A stretch of DNA of 15,170 nt from Clostridiales bacterium (GCA_004554105.1 SFNW01000036.1:1-15170); one strand, 5' to 3'. Positions 1-6,492 are shown, counted from the stretch's first letter. Notes: generated by a model from the sequence alone, not told the origin. Numbers and translations are program-made.

Positions 1-65
1 CCGCAGACAATTTTACACAGTTTATACAAGGTTTTTTTACGCCTTGAAAATTTTTCTTTTTTCTC

Positions 66-94
66 TTGTAAAACGGAAAATCCTATGCTATAAT
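66..94 (+). promoter_or_regulatory. Sigma-A type promoter reading away from any visible gene
   Basis: A TTGTAA box (66-71) and a perfect TATAAT box (89-94) are separated by exactly 17 bp. Transcription would start near position 101 and immediately enter the perfect hairpin at 109-138, so the product would be roughly 50 nt unless it reads through. It points into the antisense strand of the 3' end of the glutamine synthetase gene. No open reading frame with a ribosome binding site follows it. The boxes are seen directly; activity is inferred. Confidence 0.55.
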
Positions 95-108
95 AGGTAA
101 AATACATC

Positions 109-138
109 AAAACGGATTGCCGTGCGGCAATCCGTTTT
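109..138. terminator. Perfect 14-bp hairpin, likely terminator of glutamine synthetase
   Basis: The arms AAAACGGATTGCCG and CGGCAATCCGTTTT are perfectly complementary around a 2-base centre. Read on the minus strand the hairpin lies 45 bases after the stop codon of the glutamine synthetase gene and ends in TTTT, fitting an intrinsic terminator. Read on the plus strand it is followed by CTGTTTGTTTTTT, so it can also end the short forward transcript from the promoter at 66-94. It is therefore best called bidirectional. Confidence 0.75.
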
Positions 139-182
139 CTGTTTGTTTTTTGTTGATTTCGCTTCTTCTGCGCAGGGGCGTT

Positions 183-2246
183 TTATACTCCGAACAAAAG
201 GTCGACATAGGTCGGGAACGGCCACTCGCTGCGTGCGGTGAGCGTTTCGAGTTTGTCTGCCTCGGCGCGCAAATCGCGCATTTTTTCGCAGACGACGTCG
301 CAGCAGTAGTGCGCGGCTGCTTCAAGGTCGCCCTCGGGCGCGGTCGAAAGCACGGCGGAGAGCGACTCGGTCGCACGCCAGAGCGCGTCGGCGCTCTTTG
401 AAAGCGCCTTCAGCGTCTCGCTCTCATAGACCGAGGTCGGCGTCTCGCCGAGCAGACGCATATTGCGCGAAACTGCGGGGAGAATATCCTTTCGTGCCAT
501 GTCGCACATGGTGCGCGCCTCGACGCGAATCGTCTTGACATAGTTTTCGAGCATGATTTCGGTGCGCGAGACGATCTCCTGCTCGGTGAAAATCCGGTGG
601 TCGGTGAAGAGCTTCAGATTCTTCGCGTCGCGGAAATGTGGCACGGCGTCTGGCAGCGTGCGGTAATTCGGCAGACCGCGGCGCGCCGCCTCTTCCTGCC
701 ACTGCTCGGAATAGCCGTCGCCGTTGAAGACCACGCGCTTGTGGTTGCGGTAGGTGCGCTTGATGATGTTATGGACCTCGGCGTCAAAGTCGTCCGCGGC
801 TTCGAGAATGTCGGCAATCTGCCGCAGTGCCTCGGCGACGATGGTATTCAGCACGATGTTCGGTCCGGCGATGTTCAGCGCCGAGCCGAGCATACGGAAC
901 TCGAACTTGTTGCCGGTAAAGGCAAAGGGCGAGGTGCGGTTGCGGTCGGTGTTATCCTGCGGGAAGTCGGGCAAAACCGACGCGCCGATGCGAATCACCT
1001 GACCGCCCTTGCCCTCGTAGGGCTTTTCGTCGAGAATGCAGTCGAGAATTTCGGTCAGCTCCGAGCCGAGGAAGATCGAAACGATCGCGGGGGGCGCCTC
1101 GTTTGCGCCGAGACGGTGATCGTTGCCCGCCGAGGCGACCGAAATGCGGAGCAAATCGGCGTATTCGTCAACCGCCTTGATGACCGCCGAGAGGAAAATC
1201 AAAAACTGCGCGTTGTCCGCCGGAGAATCGCCGGGTGAGAGCAGATTTTTGCCCTCGAAGGTCGAAATCGAGAAGTTATTGTGCTTGCCGCTGCCGTTGA
1301 CGCCCTCAAACGGCTTCTCGTGCAGCAGGCAGGCAAGCCCGTGACGCGCGGCGACCTTCTTCATGATCTCCATGGTGAGCTGGTTCTGGTCGCTCGCGAC
1401 GTTGGTCGTGGTGAAAATCGGCGCAAGCTCGTGCTGTGCGGGCGCGACCTCGTTGTGCTGCGTCTTGGCGAGAATGCCGAGCTTCCACAGCTCCTCGTTC
1501 AGCTCCTCCATAAACGCCTTGACGCGCGGCTTGAGCGCGCCGAAATAGTGGTCGTCGAGCTCCTGCCCGCGCGGTGCGGGCGCGCCGAACAGCGTTCTGC
1601 CGCACAGGCGCAAATCCTCGCGTTGCTCGTACATGGCCTTATCGACGAGGAAGTATTCCTGCTCCGCGCCGACCGTCGTGCGCACGCCCTTGGTGTTGGT
1701 GTTGCCGAACAGGCGCAGCACGCGCAGTGCCTGCGTGTTCAGCGCCTCCATAGCGCGCAGCAGCGGCGCTTTCTTATCGAGCGCCTGCCCGCCGTAGGAG
1801 CAGAACGCCGTCGGAATGCAGAGCGTTTTTTCCTTTATAAAAGCATAAGAGGTCGGGTCCCACGCGGTATAGCCGCGCGCCTCAAAGGTTGCGCGCAGAC
1901 CGCCCGACGGGAAAGACGAAGCGTCCGGCTCGCCCTTGATAAGGCTCTTGCCCGAAAGCTCCATAATCACGCCGTCGCCCGACGGCTCGATAAAGCTGTC
2001 ATGCTTCTCGGCGGTGATGCCGGTCATCGGCTGAAACCAGTGCGTGAAATGCGTTGCGCCGTGTTCGAGCGCCCACTCCTTCATCGCGTTGGCGACGACG
2101 TTGGCGACGTCGATTTCGAGCGGCGCGTCCTCGTCAATCGTCTTTTTCAGCGTTTTGTAGACGTCCTTCGGCAGCTTCGACCGCATGACCTTGTCATTGA
2201 AGACGAGCGAGCCGAACAGTTCGGGAATTGCGTTGGGATTGACCAT
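183..2246 (-). CDS. glnN: Glutamine synthetase type III
   Basis: The 687-residue protein catalyses ATP-dependent synthesis of glutamine from glutamate and ammonia in the cytoplasm, the main entry of nitrogen at low ammonia. Its length (about 700) matches the GSIII family rather than the ~450-residue GSI. Visible signatures include GAEQEYF at 193-199, NGSGKHNNF at 317-325 (ATP/metal site with H322) and GNDHRLGANEAPP at 374-386. The N-terminal extension before residue 190 and the long helical C-terminal region are typical of GSIII dodecamers. The start is set by GAGGAGG five bases before ATG. It has its own consensus promoter and a structured leader, and a terminator after the stop. No nitrogen regulator or amtB gene lies beside it. 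Type III is known from Bacteroides, cyanobacteria (glnN) and many Clostridia; the symbol is by family. Confidence 0.96.
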   Translation of the reverse strand: MVNPNAIPELFGSLVFNDKVMRSKLPKDVYKTLKKTIDEDAPLEIDVANVVANAMKEWALEHGATHFTHWFQPMTGITAEKHDSFIEPSGDGVIMELSGKSLIKGEPDASSFPSGGLRATFEARGYTAWDPTSYAFIKEKTLCIPTAFCSYGGQALDKKAPLLRAMEALNTQALRVLRLFGNTNTKGVRTTVGAEQEYFLVDKAMYEQREDLRLCGRTLFGAPAPRGQELDDHYFGALKPRVKAFMEELNEELWKLGILAKTQHNEVAPAQHELAPIFTTTNVASDQNQLTMEIMKKVAARHGLACLLHEKPFEGVNGSGKHNNFSISTFEGKNLLSPGDSPADNAQFLIFLSAVIKAVDEYADLLRISVASAGNDHRLGANEAPPAIVSIFLGSELTEILDCILDEKPYEGKGGQVIRIGASVLPDFPQDNTDRNRTSPFAFTGNKFEFRMLGSALNIAGPNIVLNTIVAEALRQIADILEAADDFDAEVHNIIKRTYRNHKRVVFNGDGYSEQWQEEAARRGLPNYRTLPDAVPHFRDAKNLKLFTDHRIFTEQEIVSRTEIMLENYVKTIRVEARTMCDMARKDILPAVSRNMRLLGETPTSVYESETLKALSKSADALWRATESLSAVLSTAPEGDLEAAAHYCCDVVCEKMRDLRAEADKLETLTARSEWPFPTYVDLLFGV

Positions 2247-2263
2247 GTTGTCCTCCTCTGGCG

Positions 2264-2284
2264 GCGTTCACCGACGGTGAACGC
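2264..2284 (-). promoter_or_regulatory. Leader hairpin and 9-bp direct repeat upstream of glutamine synthetase
   Basis: The roughly 84-nt leader of the glutamine synthetase mRNA contains a perfect 9-bp stem (GCGTTCACC / GGTGAACGC) with a 3-base loop, ending seven bases before the GAGGAGG ribosome binding site. The 9-mer CCGTCGGTG inside this hairpin (2269-2277) occurs a second time upstream in the same leader (2297-2305). The upstream copy could pair with the CACC strand of the stem and give an alternative fold. I recognise no known riboswitch class here; a regulatory role is inferred from position only. Confidence 0.5.
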
Positions 2285-2336
2285 AGGAATAAAACGCACC
2301 GACGGACAGCGCCCGACAATGCCTTTCGCTTTTTCG

Positions 2337-2365
2337 ATTGTAACAGAGGAGACCGGCTTTGTCAA
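2337..2365 (-). promoter_or_regulatory. Promoter of glutamine synthetase
   Basis: On the minus strand TTGACA (2360-2365) is followed after exactly 17 bp by TACAAT (2337-2342). This is a near-perfect sigma-A promoter and places the start of transcription near 2330, giving a leader of about 84 nt. No clear GlnR box (TGTNA-N7-TNACA) is visible across it. Confidence 0.85.
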
Positions 2366-2412
2366 GTCCCGCCGCGGCTTTTCCTCTTTTTCCAAAATCT
2401 TGTCGAAACGGC

Positions 2413-2441
2413 TTGCAAAGCGGCGAAAAATTCGGTATAAT
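2413..2441 (+). promoter_or_regulatory. Promoter of the DUF1846 gene
   Basis: TTGCAA (2413-2418) and TATAAT (2436-2441) with a 17-bp spacer. The predicted start near 2448 leaves a leader of about 30 nt that carries GAGGT before the ATG at 2478. It is divergent from the glutamine synthetase promoter; the two -35 boxes are about 47 bp apart, so a shared regulator is possible but no operator is evident. Confidence 0.85.
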
Positions 2442-2477
2442 AATCTCGTTATGTTTCATTTACTTGTGAGGTAAGCC

Positions 2478-3962
2478 ATGTTCAAGGTCGGTTTTGACAA
2501 CGATAAATATTTGCAGATGCAGTCCGAGCATATTCTCGAACGGATTCACAGCTTCGGCGGCAAGCTCTACCTCGAATTCGGGGGCAAGCTCTTCGACGAC
2601 TATCACGCCTCGCGCGTCCTGCCCGGCTTTGCGCCCGACAGCAAGATTCGAATGCTGATGAAGATGAAGGACCAAGCCGAAATCGTCATCGTCGTCTCCG
2701 CCGTCGCCATTGAGCAGAACAAAATGCGCGCCGACCTCGGCATCACCTACGACGCAGACGCGATTCGGCTGATTGACGCATTCACCGGCATCGGGCTGTA
2801 CGTCGGCTCGGTCGTCATTACGCAGTATACCGCGCAGCCCGCCGCCGACGCTTTTATCAAGCGGCTTGAAAACCTCGGCGTGCGCGTTTTCCGCCACTAC
2901 CCGATTCCCGGTTATCCGACCAACGCAAAGCTGATTGTGAGCGAGGAGGGCTACGGCAAGAACGACTATATCGAGACCAAGCGTTCGCTCGTCGTCATCA
3001 CCGCACCGGGTCCCGGCAGCGGCAAAATGGCAACCTGCCTCTCGCAGCTCTACCACGACTCCAAGCGCGGCATCAAATCGGGCTATGCGAAGTTTGAAAC
3101 CTTCCCGATCTGGAATCTGCCGCTGACCCACCCGGTCAACATCGCCTATGAGGCGGCGACCGCCGACCTCAACGACGTGAATATGATTGACCCGTTCCAC
3201 CTCGAAGCCTACGGCAAGACCACGGTCAACTACAACCGCGACGTCGAAATTTTCCCCGTGCTGCGCCTGATTTTCGAGGGCATCTACGGCACCTGTCCCT
3301 ACAAGTCGCCCACCGATATGGGCGTCAACATGGCGGGCTACTGCATCACCGACGACGAGGCGGTCTGCGAAGCGGCGAAAATGGAAATCGTGCGCCGCTA
3401 TTACGACACGCTCTGCAAGAAATGCCGCGGGCTTGCCGACGAGGGCGAGGTCTACAAGTCCGAGTTGATTATGAACCGCGCGGGCATCACAACCGATTAC
3501 CGCCGCACCGTGCGCGCGGCAATCGACCGCGCAGAGGAAACCGACGGTCCCGCCGTGGCAATCGAGCTTGCCGACGGGCGCATCGTGACCGGCAAGACGA
3601 CGACGCTGCTCGGCGCGTCCGCCGCCGCGCTGCTCAACGCCTTAAAGGTGCTCGGCGGCATCAACGATGAAATCCATCTGCTGCCGCCCGCCGTTCTCGA
3701 GCCGCTCTGCCACCTCAAAACCGAAGTGCTCGGCGGGCATAACCCGCGCCTGCACGCCGATGAAATTCTGATCGCGCTGACCCTGTCGGCAGCGACCAAT
3801 CCGGCGGCTGACCTCGCCATGAAGCAGCTGCCGAAGCTGCGCGGCGCGGAAGCGCACGGCACGGTCATCGCCGCTGCTGTCGACGCCGCGCTCTACCGCA
3901 AACTCGGCATCAACCTCACCACCGAGCCGAAGTATCAGACGAAGAAACTGTTTCACGCATAA
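2478..3962 (+). CDS. DUF1846 (UPF0371) family protein, function unknown
   Basis: The 494-residue protein matches the DUF1846/UPF0371 family in length and in its N-terminal sequence (MFKVGFDNDKYLQMQSEHI) and conserved blocks such as FGGKLFDDYHASRVLPGF. A glycine-rich nucleotide-binding-type loop, APGPGSGKM, lies at residues 176-184 after a hydrophobic strand, suggesting that the N-terminal half binds a nucleotide; this is inference, because no reaction is established for the family. The C-terminal third is an alpha/beta region rich in alanine. No signal peptide or membrane segment is seen, so it is probably cytoplasmic. It is a single-gene unit with its own promoter, a GAGGT ribosome binding site five bases before ATG, and a hairpin terminator 19 bases after the stop. 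Family call is firm; function is not. Confidence 0.93.
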   Translation: MFKVGFDNDKYLQMQSEHILERIHSFGGKLYLEFGGKLFDDYHASRVLPGFAPDSKIRMLMKMKDQAEIVIVVSAVAIEQNKMRADLGITYDADAIRLIDAFTGIGLYVGSVVITQYTAQPAADAFIKRLENLGVRVFRHYPIPGYPTNAKLIVSEEGYGKNDYIETKRSLVVITAPGPGSGKMATCLSQLYHDSKRGIKSGYAKFETFPIWNLPLTHPVNIAYEAATADLNDVNMIDPFHLEAYGKTTVNYNRDVEIFPVLRLIFEGIYGTCPYKSPTDMGVNMAGYCITDDEAVCEAAKMEIVRRYYDTLCKKCRGLADEGEVYKSELIMNRAGITTDYRRTVRAAIDRAEETDGPAVAIELADGRIVTGKTTTLLGASAAALLNALKVLGGINDEIHLLPPAVLEPLCHLKTEVLGGHNPRLHADEILIALTLSAATNPAADLAMKQLPKLRGAEAHGTVIAAAVDAALYRKLGINLTTEPKYQTKKLFHA

Positions 3963-3981
3963 AGAGAATAGAGAAGAACGC

Positions 3982-4013
3982 AAAAGGGGACTTTTTGAAA
4001 AAAGTCCCCTTTT
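3982..4013 (+). terminator. Hairpin terminator of the DUF1846 gene
   Basis: AAAAGGGGACTTTTT pairs perfectly with AAAAAGTCCCCTTTT, 19 bases after the stop codon. The terminal T run is only four bases and is part of the stem, so termination strength is uncertain. The sequence after it (CAAAAACTTT) loosely resembles the tail of the two hairpin elements flanking the radical SAM gene. Confidence 0.7.
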
Positions 4014-4073
4014 GAATCCCCCAAAAACTTTGTAAAGAGGAAAAGTAAGCGGGAAATCTGTCTGTTCTTCGTC

Positions 4074-4094
4074 GGGCGGATATGAAATCCGCCC
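4074..4094. repeat. Small palindromic repeat-like hairpin (GGGCGGAT...ATCCGCCC)
   Basis: An 8-bp perfect stem GGGCGGAT/ATCCGCCC encloses a 5-base loop and is followed by CCTACAGG. From general familiarity, short GGGCGGAT-hairpin-CCCCTAC units occur dispersed in many gut Clostridia; only one copy is present in this window, so its repetitive nature cannot be shown here. No coding or promoter signal overlaps it. Confidence 0.45.
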
Positions 4095-4123
4095 CTACAG
4101 GCTTAGCAACGACCTTGCCTTTC

Positions 4124-4185
4124 CCTTTTCAAAGTCCTTTGAAAGGGGCGCGGGGGAAACTTTCGTACACGAAAGTTTCCCCCGC
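4124..4185 (-). repeat. Hairpin-bearing interspersed element, copy A (3' side of the radical SAM gene)
   Basis: Read on the minus strand this ~60-bp block begins with a perfect 17-bp hairpin (4150-4185; arms of type GCGGGGGAAACTTTCG) and continues GCCCCTTTCAAAGGACTTTGAAAAGG. The same order, hairpin then CCCTTTCAAA-ACTTTnAnAAGG tail, recurs in opposite orientation at 6086-6145. On the plus strand the hairpin is followed by TTTTTT (4187-4192), so it can also act as an intrinsic terminator for transcription arriving from the DUF1846 side. The tail part (4123-4147) forms its own imperfect hairpin, CCCTTTTCAAAG with CTTTGAAAGGG. Confidence 0.65.
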
Positions 4186-4190
4186 CTTTT

Positions 4191-6071
4191 TTATTTCTTT
4201 CTCTTTCCCGTCGGCTTGCGATTGTACCGCCGTTTCGGTGCGGCGTTTTTTCTCGGTGCGGCGTTCTTTCTCGGTGCGCCGCCGCGCGGGCGAATCAGGC
4301 ACTCGCTGCCGTAGCCGATGAGGTCTTCCCTGCCGCATTTTTTCAGCGCCTCGACGACGAGGTCGTAATTCTGCGGGCGGTTATACTGGAGCAGCGCGCG
4401 CTGCAGCTGCTTTTCATGATAATCACGCGCAACATAGACCGGCTTGCCGTCGAGCGGATTGATGCCGGTATAGTACATGACCGTGGAGGGCGTGCCGGGC
4501 GTGGGATAATAGTCCTGCACCTGCTCGGGCGCGTAGCCGTCGCGCTTCAAGCAGAGTGCCAGCTCGACCGCGCTTTCAAGCGTCGAACCGGGGTGACTGC
4601 TCATCAAATACGGCACGAGATACTGTTCCAGCCCGCATTCCTTTGTCAGACGGAAATACTTTTTGCGGAAGCGCTCGTACACGTCGAACGACGGCTTGCC
4701 CATCATGCGCAGCACGCGGTCGTCGCAATGCTCGGGCGCGACCTTGAGCTGCCCGCTGACGTGGTCGCGCACCAGCTTTTTGAAAAAGCTGTCGTCCTTG
4801 TCGCAGAGCAGGTAGTCAAAGCGAATGCCCGAACGAATAAACACCTTTTTGACCTTCGGCAGCGACTCGACCGCGCGGAGCAGCTCGATGTATTCGCTGT
4901 GGTCGGCGATAAGGTTTTTGCAGGGCGTGGGCGCAAGGCATTTTCTGCCCGCGCAGACGCCGTCGGTGAGCTGCTTTTTGCACGCGCCGTAGCGGAAATT
5001 CGCCGTCGGACCGCCGACGTCGTGTATATAGCCCTTGAAATCCGGCATTTCGGTAATCAGCTTCGCCTCGCGGACAACCGATTCGATGCTGCGCGAGCGC
5101 ACGGTGCGCCCCTGGTGAAAGGCGAGCGCACAGAAGTTGCACGCGCCGAAGCAGCCGCGGTTGTGCGTGATCGAGAAGCGCACCTCCTCGATGGCGGGAA
5201 CACCGCCGGCCTTTTCGTACATGGGGTGATAGGTGCGCATATAGGGCAGCGCATAGACTGCGTCCAGTTCCTCGCGCTCAAGCGGGGGCATCGGCGGATT
5301 CTGCACGAGAATCTTGTCGCCGTAGCGTTCAAGGACGGCTTTGCCGTAAATGGCGTCCTGATTGCGGTACTGAATGCCGTAGGCGTCGGCGTAGGCTTTT
5401 TTATCGGTTTTGAGGACGTCGTAGTCGTAGGTTTCGACCGCGTCGAAATGCACCTTTTCGCCCTCTTTGATGAGGAAAACCGTGCCGCGCACGTCGCGGA
5501 TTTTGCGAATCGGCACACCGCGATCGAGCAGCTTTGCGACGGCGAGGACGATTTTTTCGCCCATGCCGTAGGTGATCATGTCGGCGCGGCTGTCGACAAG
5601 CAGTGAGCGGCGCACCTTGTCGTCCCAGTAGTCGTAGTGCGCAAAGCGGCGCAGCGACGCCTCCAGTCCGCCGAGGATAATCGGCACGTCGCCGTATGCC
5701 TCGCGAATGCGGTTGGAGTAGACAATCGTCGCGCGGTCGGGGCGAAAGCCCGCCTTGCCGCCGGGGGAATAGTAGTCGGTTGAGCGCTTTTTCTTCGCGG
5801 CGGTGTAATGCGCGACCATCGAGTCAATGTTGCCCGCGCTGACGAGAAAGCCGAGCCGCGGACGACCGAATTCACGGAACGCGTCCGCCGAGCGGTAGTC
5901 GGGCTGCGCCAAAAAGCCGATGCGGAAGCCCGCGTCCTCCAGCACGCGCGTGATAATCGCCGCGCCGAACGACGGGTGGTCGACATAGGCGTCGCCGCAG
6001 ACATAGACGAAGTCGACCTCGCCCCAGCCGCGCGCTTCCATTTCTTTTCGATTGACGGGTAAGAAATCCAT
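4191..6071 (-). CDS. YgiQ family radical SAM protein
   Basis: The 626-residue protein has the three-part build of the YgiQ family: an N-terminal domain with GDAYVDHPSFG (residues 26-36), a radical SAM core whose CxxxCxxC cluster-binding motif CFGACNFC lies at residues 307-314, and a C-terminal domain with the QVQDYYPTPGT block. Three cysteines would hold a [4Fe-4S] cluster and S-adenosylmethionine; the substrate of the family is not established. The last ~35 residues form a very basic, repetitive tail (PRKNAA twice, then KRRYNRK), possibly nucleic-acid binding. The start agrees with the conserved MxFLPxxxxEMxxRGW N-terminus, although no good Shine-Dalgarno sequence precedes it and a strong hairpin sits 14 bases upstream. 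No confident promoter is seen; read-through from the infB operon is possible. The stop codon abuts the hairpin element at 4124-4185. Confidence 0.93.
   Translation of the reverse strand: MDFLPVNRKEMEARGWGEVDFVYVCGDAYVDHPSFGAAIITRVLEDAGFRIGFLAQPDYRSADAFREFGRPRLGFLVSAGNIDSMVAHYTAAKKKRSTDYYSPGGKAGFRPDRATIVYSNRIREAYGDVPIILGGLEASLRRFAHYDYWDDKVRRSLLVDSRADMITYGMGEKIVLAVAKLLDRGVPIRKIRDVRGTVFLIKEGEKVHFDAVETYDYDVLKTDKKAYADAYGIQYRNQDAIYGKAVLERYGDKILVQNPPMPPLEREELDAVYALPYMRTYHPMYEKAGGVPAIEEVRFSITHNRGCFGACNFCALAFHQGRTVRSRSIESVVREAKLITEMPDFKGYIHDVGGPTANFRYGACKKQLTDGVCAGRKCLAPTPCKNLIADHSEYIELLRAVESLPKVKKVFIRSGIRFDYLLCDKDDSFFKKLVRDHVSGQLKVAPEHCDDRVLRMMGKPSFDVYERFRKKYFRLTKECGLEQYLVPYLMSSHPGSTLESAVELALCLKRDGYAPEQVQDYYPTPGTPSTVMYYTGINPLDGKPVYVARDYHEKQLQRALLQYNRPQNYDLVVEALKKCGREDLIGYGSECLIRPRGGAPRKNAAPRKNAAPKRRYNRKPTGKRKK
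4235..4280 (-). repeat. 18-bp tandem repeat in the 3' end of the radical SAM gene
   Basis: On the plus strand TCGGTGCGGCGTTTTTTC (4235-4252) is followed directly by TCGGTGCGGCGTTCTTTC (4253-4270) and a third partial unit TCGGTGCGCC. It encodes the repeated PRKNAA hexapeptide of the basic tail. Such in-frame 18-bp units can expand or contract by slippage. Confidence 0.8.
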
Positions 6072-6085
6072 GGATAGGAATGATA

Positions 6086-6145
6086 GCGGGGAAACTTTTT
6101 TGTAAAAAAGTTTCCCCGCACCCTTTCAAAAAACTTTTAATAAGG
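6086..6145 (+). repeat. Hairpin-bearing interspersed element, copy B (5' side of the radical SAM gene)
   Basis: A perfect 16-bp hairpin (arms GCGGGGAAACTTTTTT / AAAAAAGTTTCCCCGC, 6086-6119) is followed by ACCCTTTCAAAAAACTTT and TAATAAGG. It aligns over its full length with the minus-strand reading of 4124-4185. It lies 14 bases upstream of the radical SAM start codon, so it must be within that gene's leader if transcription starts further upstream. It has no T run after the stem on either strand, which argues against a simple terminator. Confidence 0.65.
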
Positions 6146-6194
6146 ACAGAAAATATAAAGTACGCTTTTGCAGTTGCCGCGCTGCTCTAATTTA

Positions 6195-6242
6195 GCCTTC
6201 CCCCTCGGGGGAAGGTGGTGCGCAGCACCGGATGAGGGGTAG
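6195..6242 (+). repeat. GC-rich interspersed repeat, left copy
   Basis: The block starts GCCTTCCCCCTCGGGGGAAGG, itself a near-perfect hairpin, continues with a second small palindrome GGTGCGCAGCACC, and ends GGATGAGGGGTAG. The same three-part order occurs inverted at 6303-6352. From general familiarity, CCTTCCCCCnnGGGGGAAGGT...GATGAGGGG units are widely dispersed in Clostridia genomes. No transposase or coding sequence is associated. It lies in the 451-bp gene-free gap between the infB stop and the radical SAM start. Confidence 0.7.
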
Positions 6243-6265
6243 CCATTCGCAGAATGGCGTTTTTA
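6242..6265 (+). terminator. Terminator-like hairpin between the two repeat copies
   Basis: GCCATTC-GCA-GAATGGC is a perfect 7-bp stem followed by GTTTTTATAG, the form of an intrinsic terminator on the plus strand. No plus-strand gene ends nearby, so it is more likely part of the compound repeat element than a gene terminator. A second small hairpin GGACAC-TTC-GTGTCC follows at 6289-6303. Confidence 0.4.
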
Positions 6266-6302
6266 TAGCCATTTGAACCTGTACAGACGGACACTTCGTG
6301 TC

Positions 6303-6352
6303 CTACCCCTCATTCCCCGCCTACGGCGGTACCTTCCCCCAAGGGGGAAGGC
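6303..6352 (-). repeat. GC-rich interspersed repeat, right copy (inverted)
   Basis: Read on the minus strand it runs GCCTTCCCCCTTGGGGGAAGG, then ACCGCCGTAGGCGG, then GGAATGAGGGGTAG. It matches the left copy at both ends and differs in the small central palindrome. With the left copy it makes a ~158-bp inverted repeat whose arms are about 48 bp long and whose centre is 60 bp. Confidence 0.7.
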
Positions 6353-6413
6353 AAATTGCGCGTCTTTTTCAAGTCCCGCTCGATAAGGGCGCGGAAAAAG
6401 TGATGCAGAATGC

Positions 6414-6492
6414 GCGGGAAACGAGCGTCGGCGTACTTTGTACGCCAGTCGAAGTTTCCCGCACAGAGCGCAAAGGGGAATTCCCTTTGCGC
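6414..6492 (-). terminator. Two hairpins downstream of infB, probable 3' end of the operon
   Basis: Downstream of the infB stop on the minus strand come a perfect 10-bp hairpin (6468-6492, GCGCAAAGGG / CCCTTTGCGC, 5-base loop) and then a long two-tier hairpin (6414-6462, outer arms GCGGGAAAC/GTTTCCCGC, inner arms GGCGTAC/GTACGCC). Neither is followed by a strong T run, so they may be RNA 3'-end protecting or Rho-independent-like elements of low efficiency. They are bracketed by two similar ~20-bp direct repeats containing CTTGAAAAAG (near 6357-6377 and 6494-6514). Confidence 0.4.

Noticed and set aside
1..60. Weak hairpin CAAGG...CCTTG followed by a T-rich run
   Set aside because: Only 5 bp with a 10-base loop, and no gene ending to the left is visible; not enough to call a terminator.
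2247..2336. Known riboswitch or T-box in the glutamine synthetase leader
   Set aside because: The leader is too short for a T-box and shows no conserved core of a class I know; kept only as an unassigned structured leader.
1281..2474. A 397-codon plus-strand frame opposite glutamine synthetase
   Set aside because: Shadow of the glnN frame; it would run through both divergent promoters at 2337-2441 and has no recognised domain.
4416..5606. A 396-codon plus-strand frame opposite the radical SAM gene
   Set aside because: Antisense shadow of conserved radical SAM codons, no ribosome binding site and no family match.
6120..6195. Minus-strand promoter for ygiQ (TATATT)
   Set aside because: The hexamer at the -35 distance is GC-rich and does not resemble TTGACA, so the match is no better than chance.
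6195..6352. CRISPR array
   Set aside because: The two repeats are inverted rather than direct, there is no third copy or regular spacer, and no cas gene is near.
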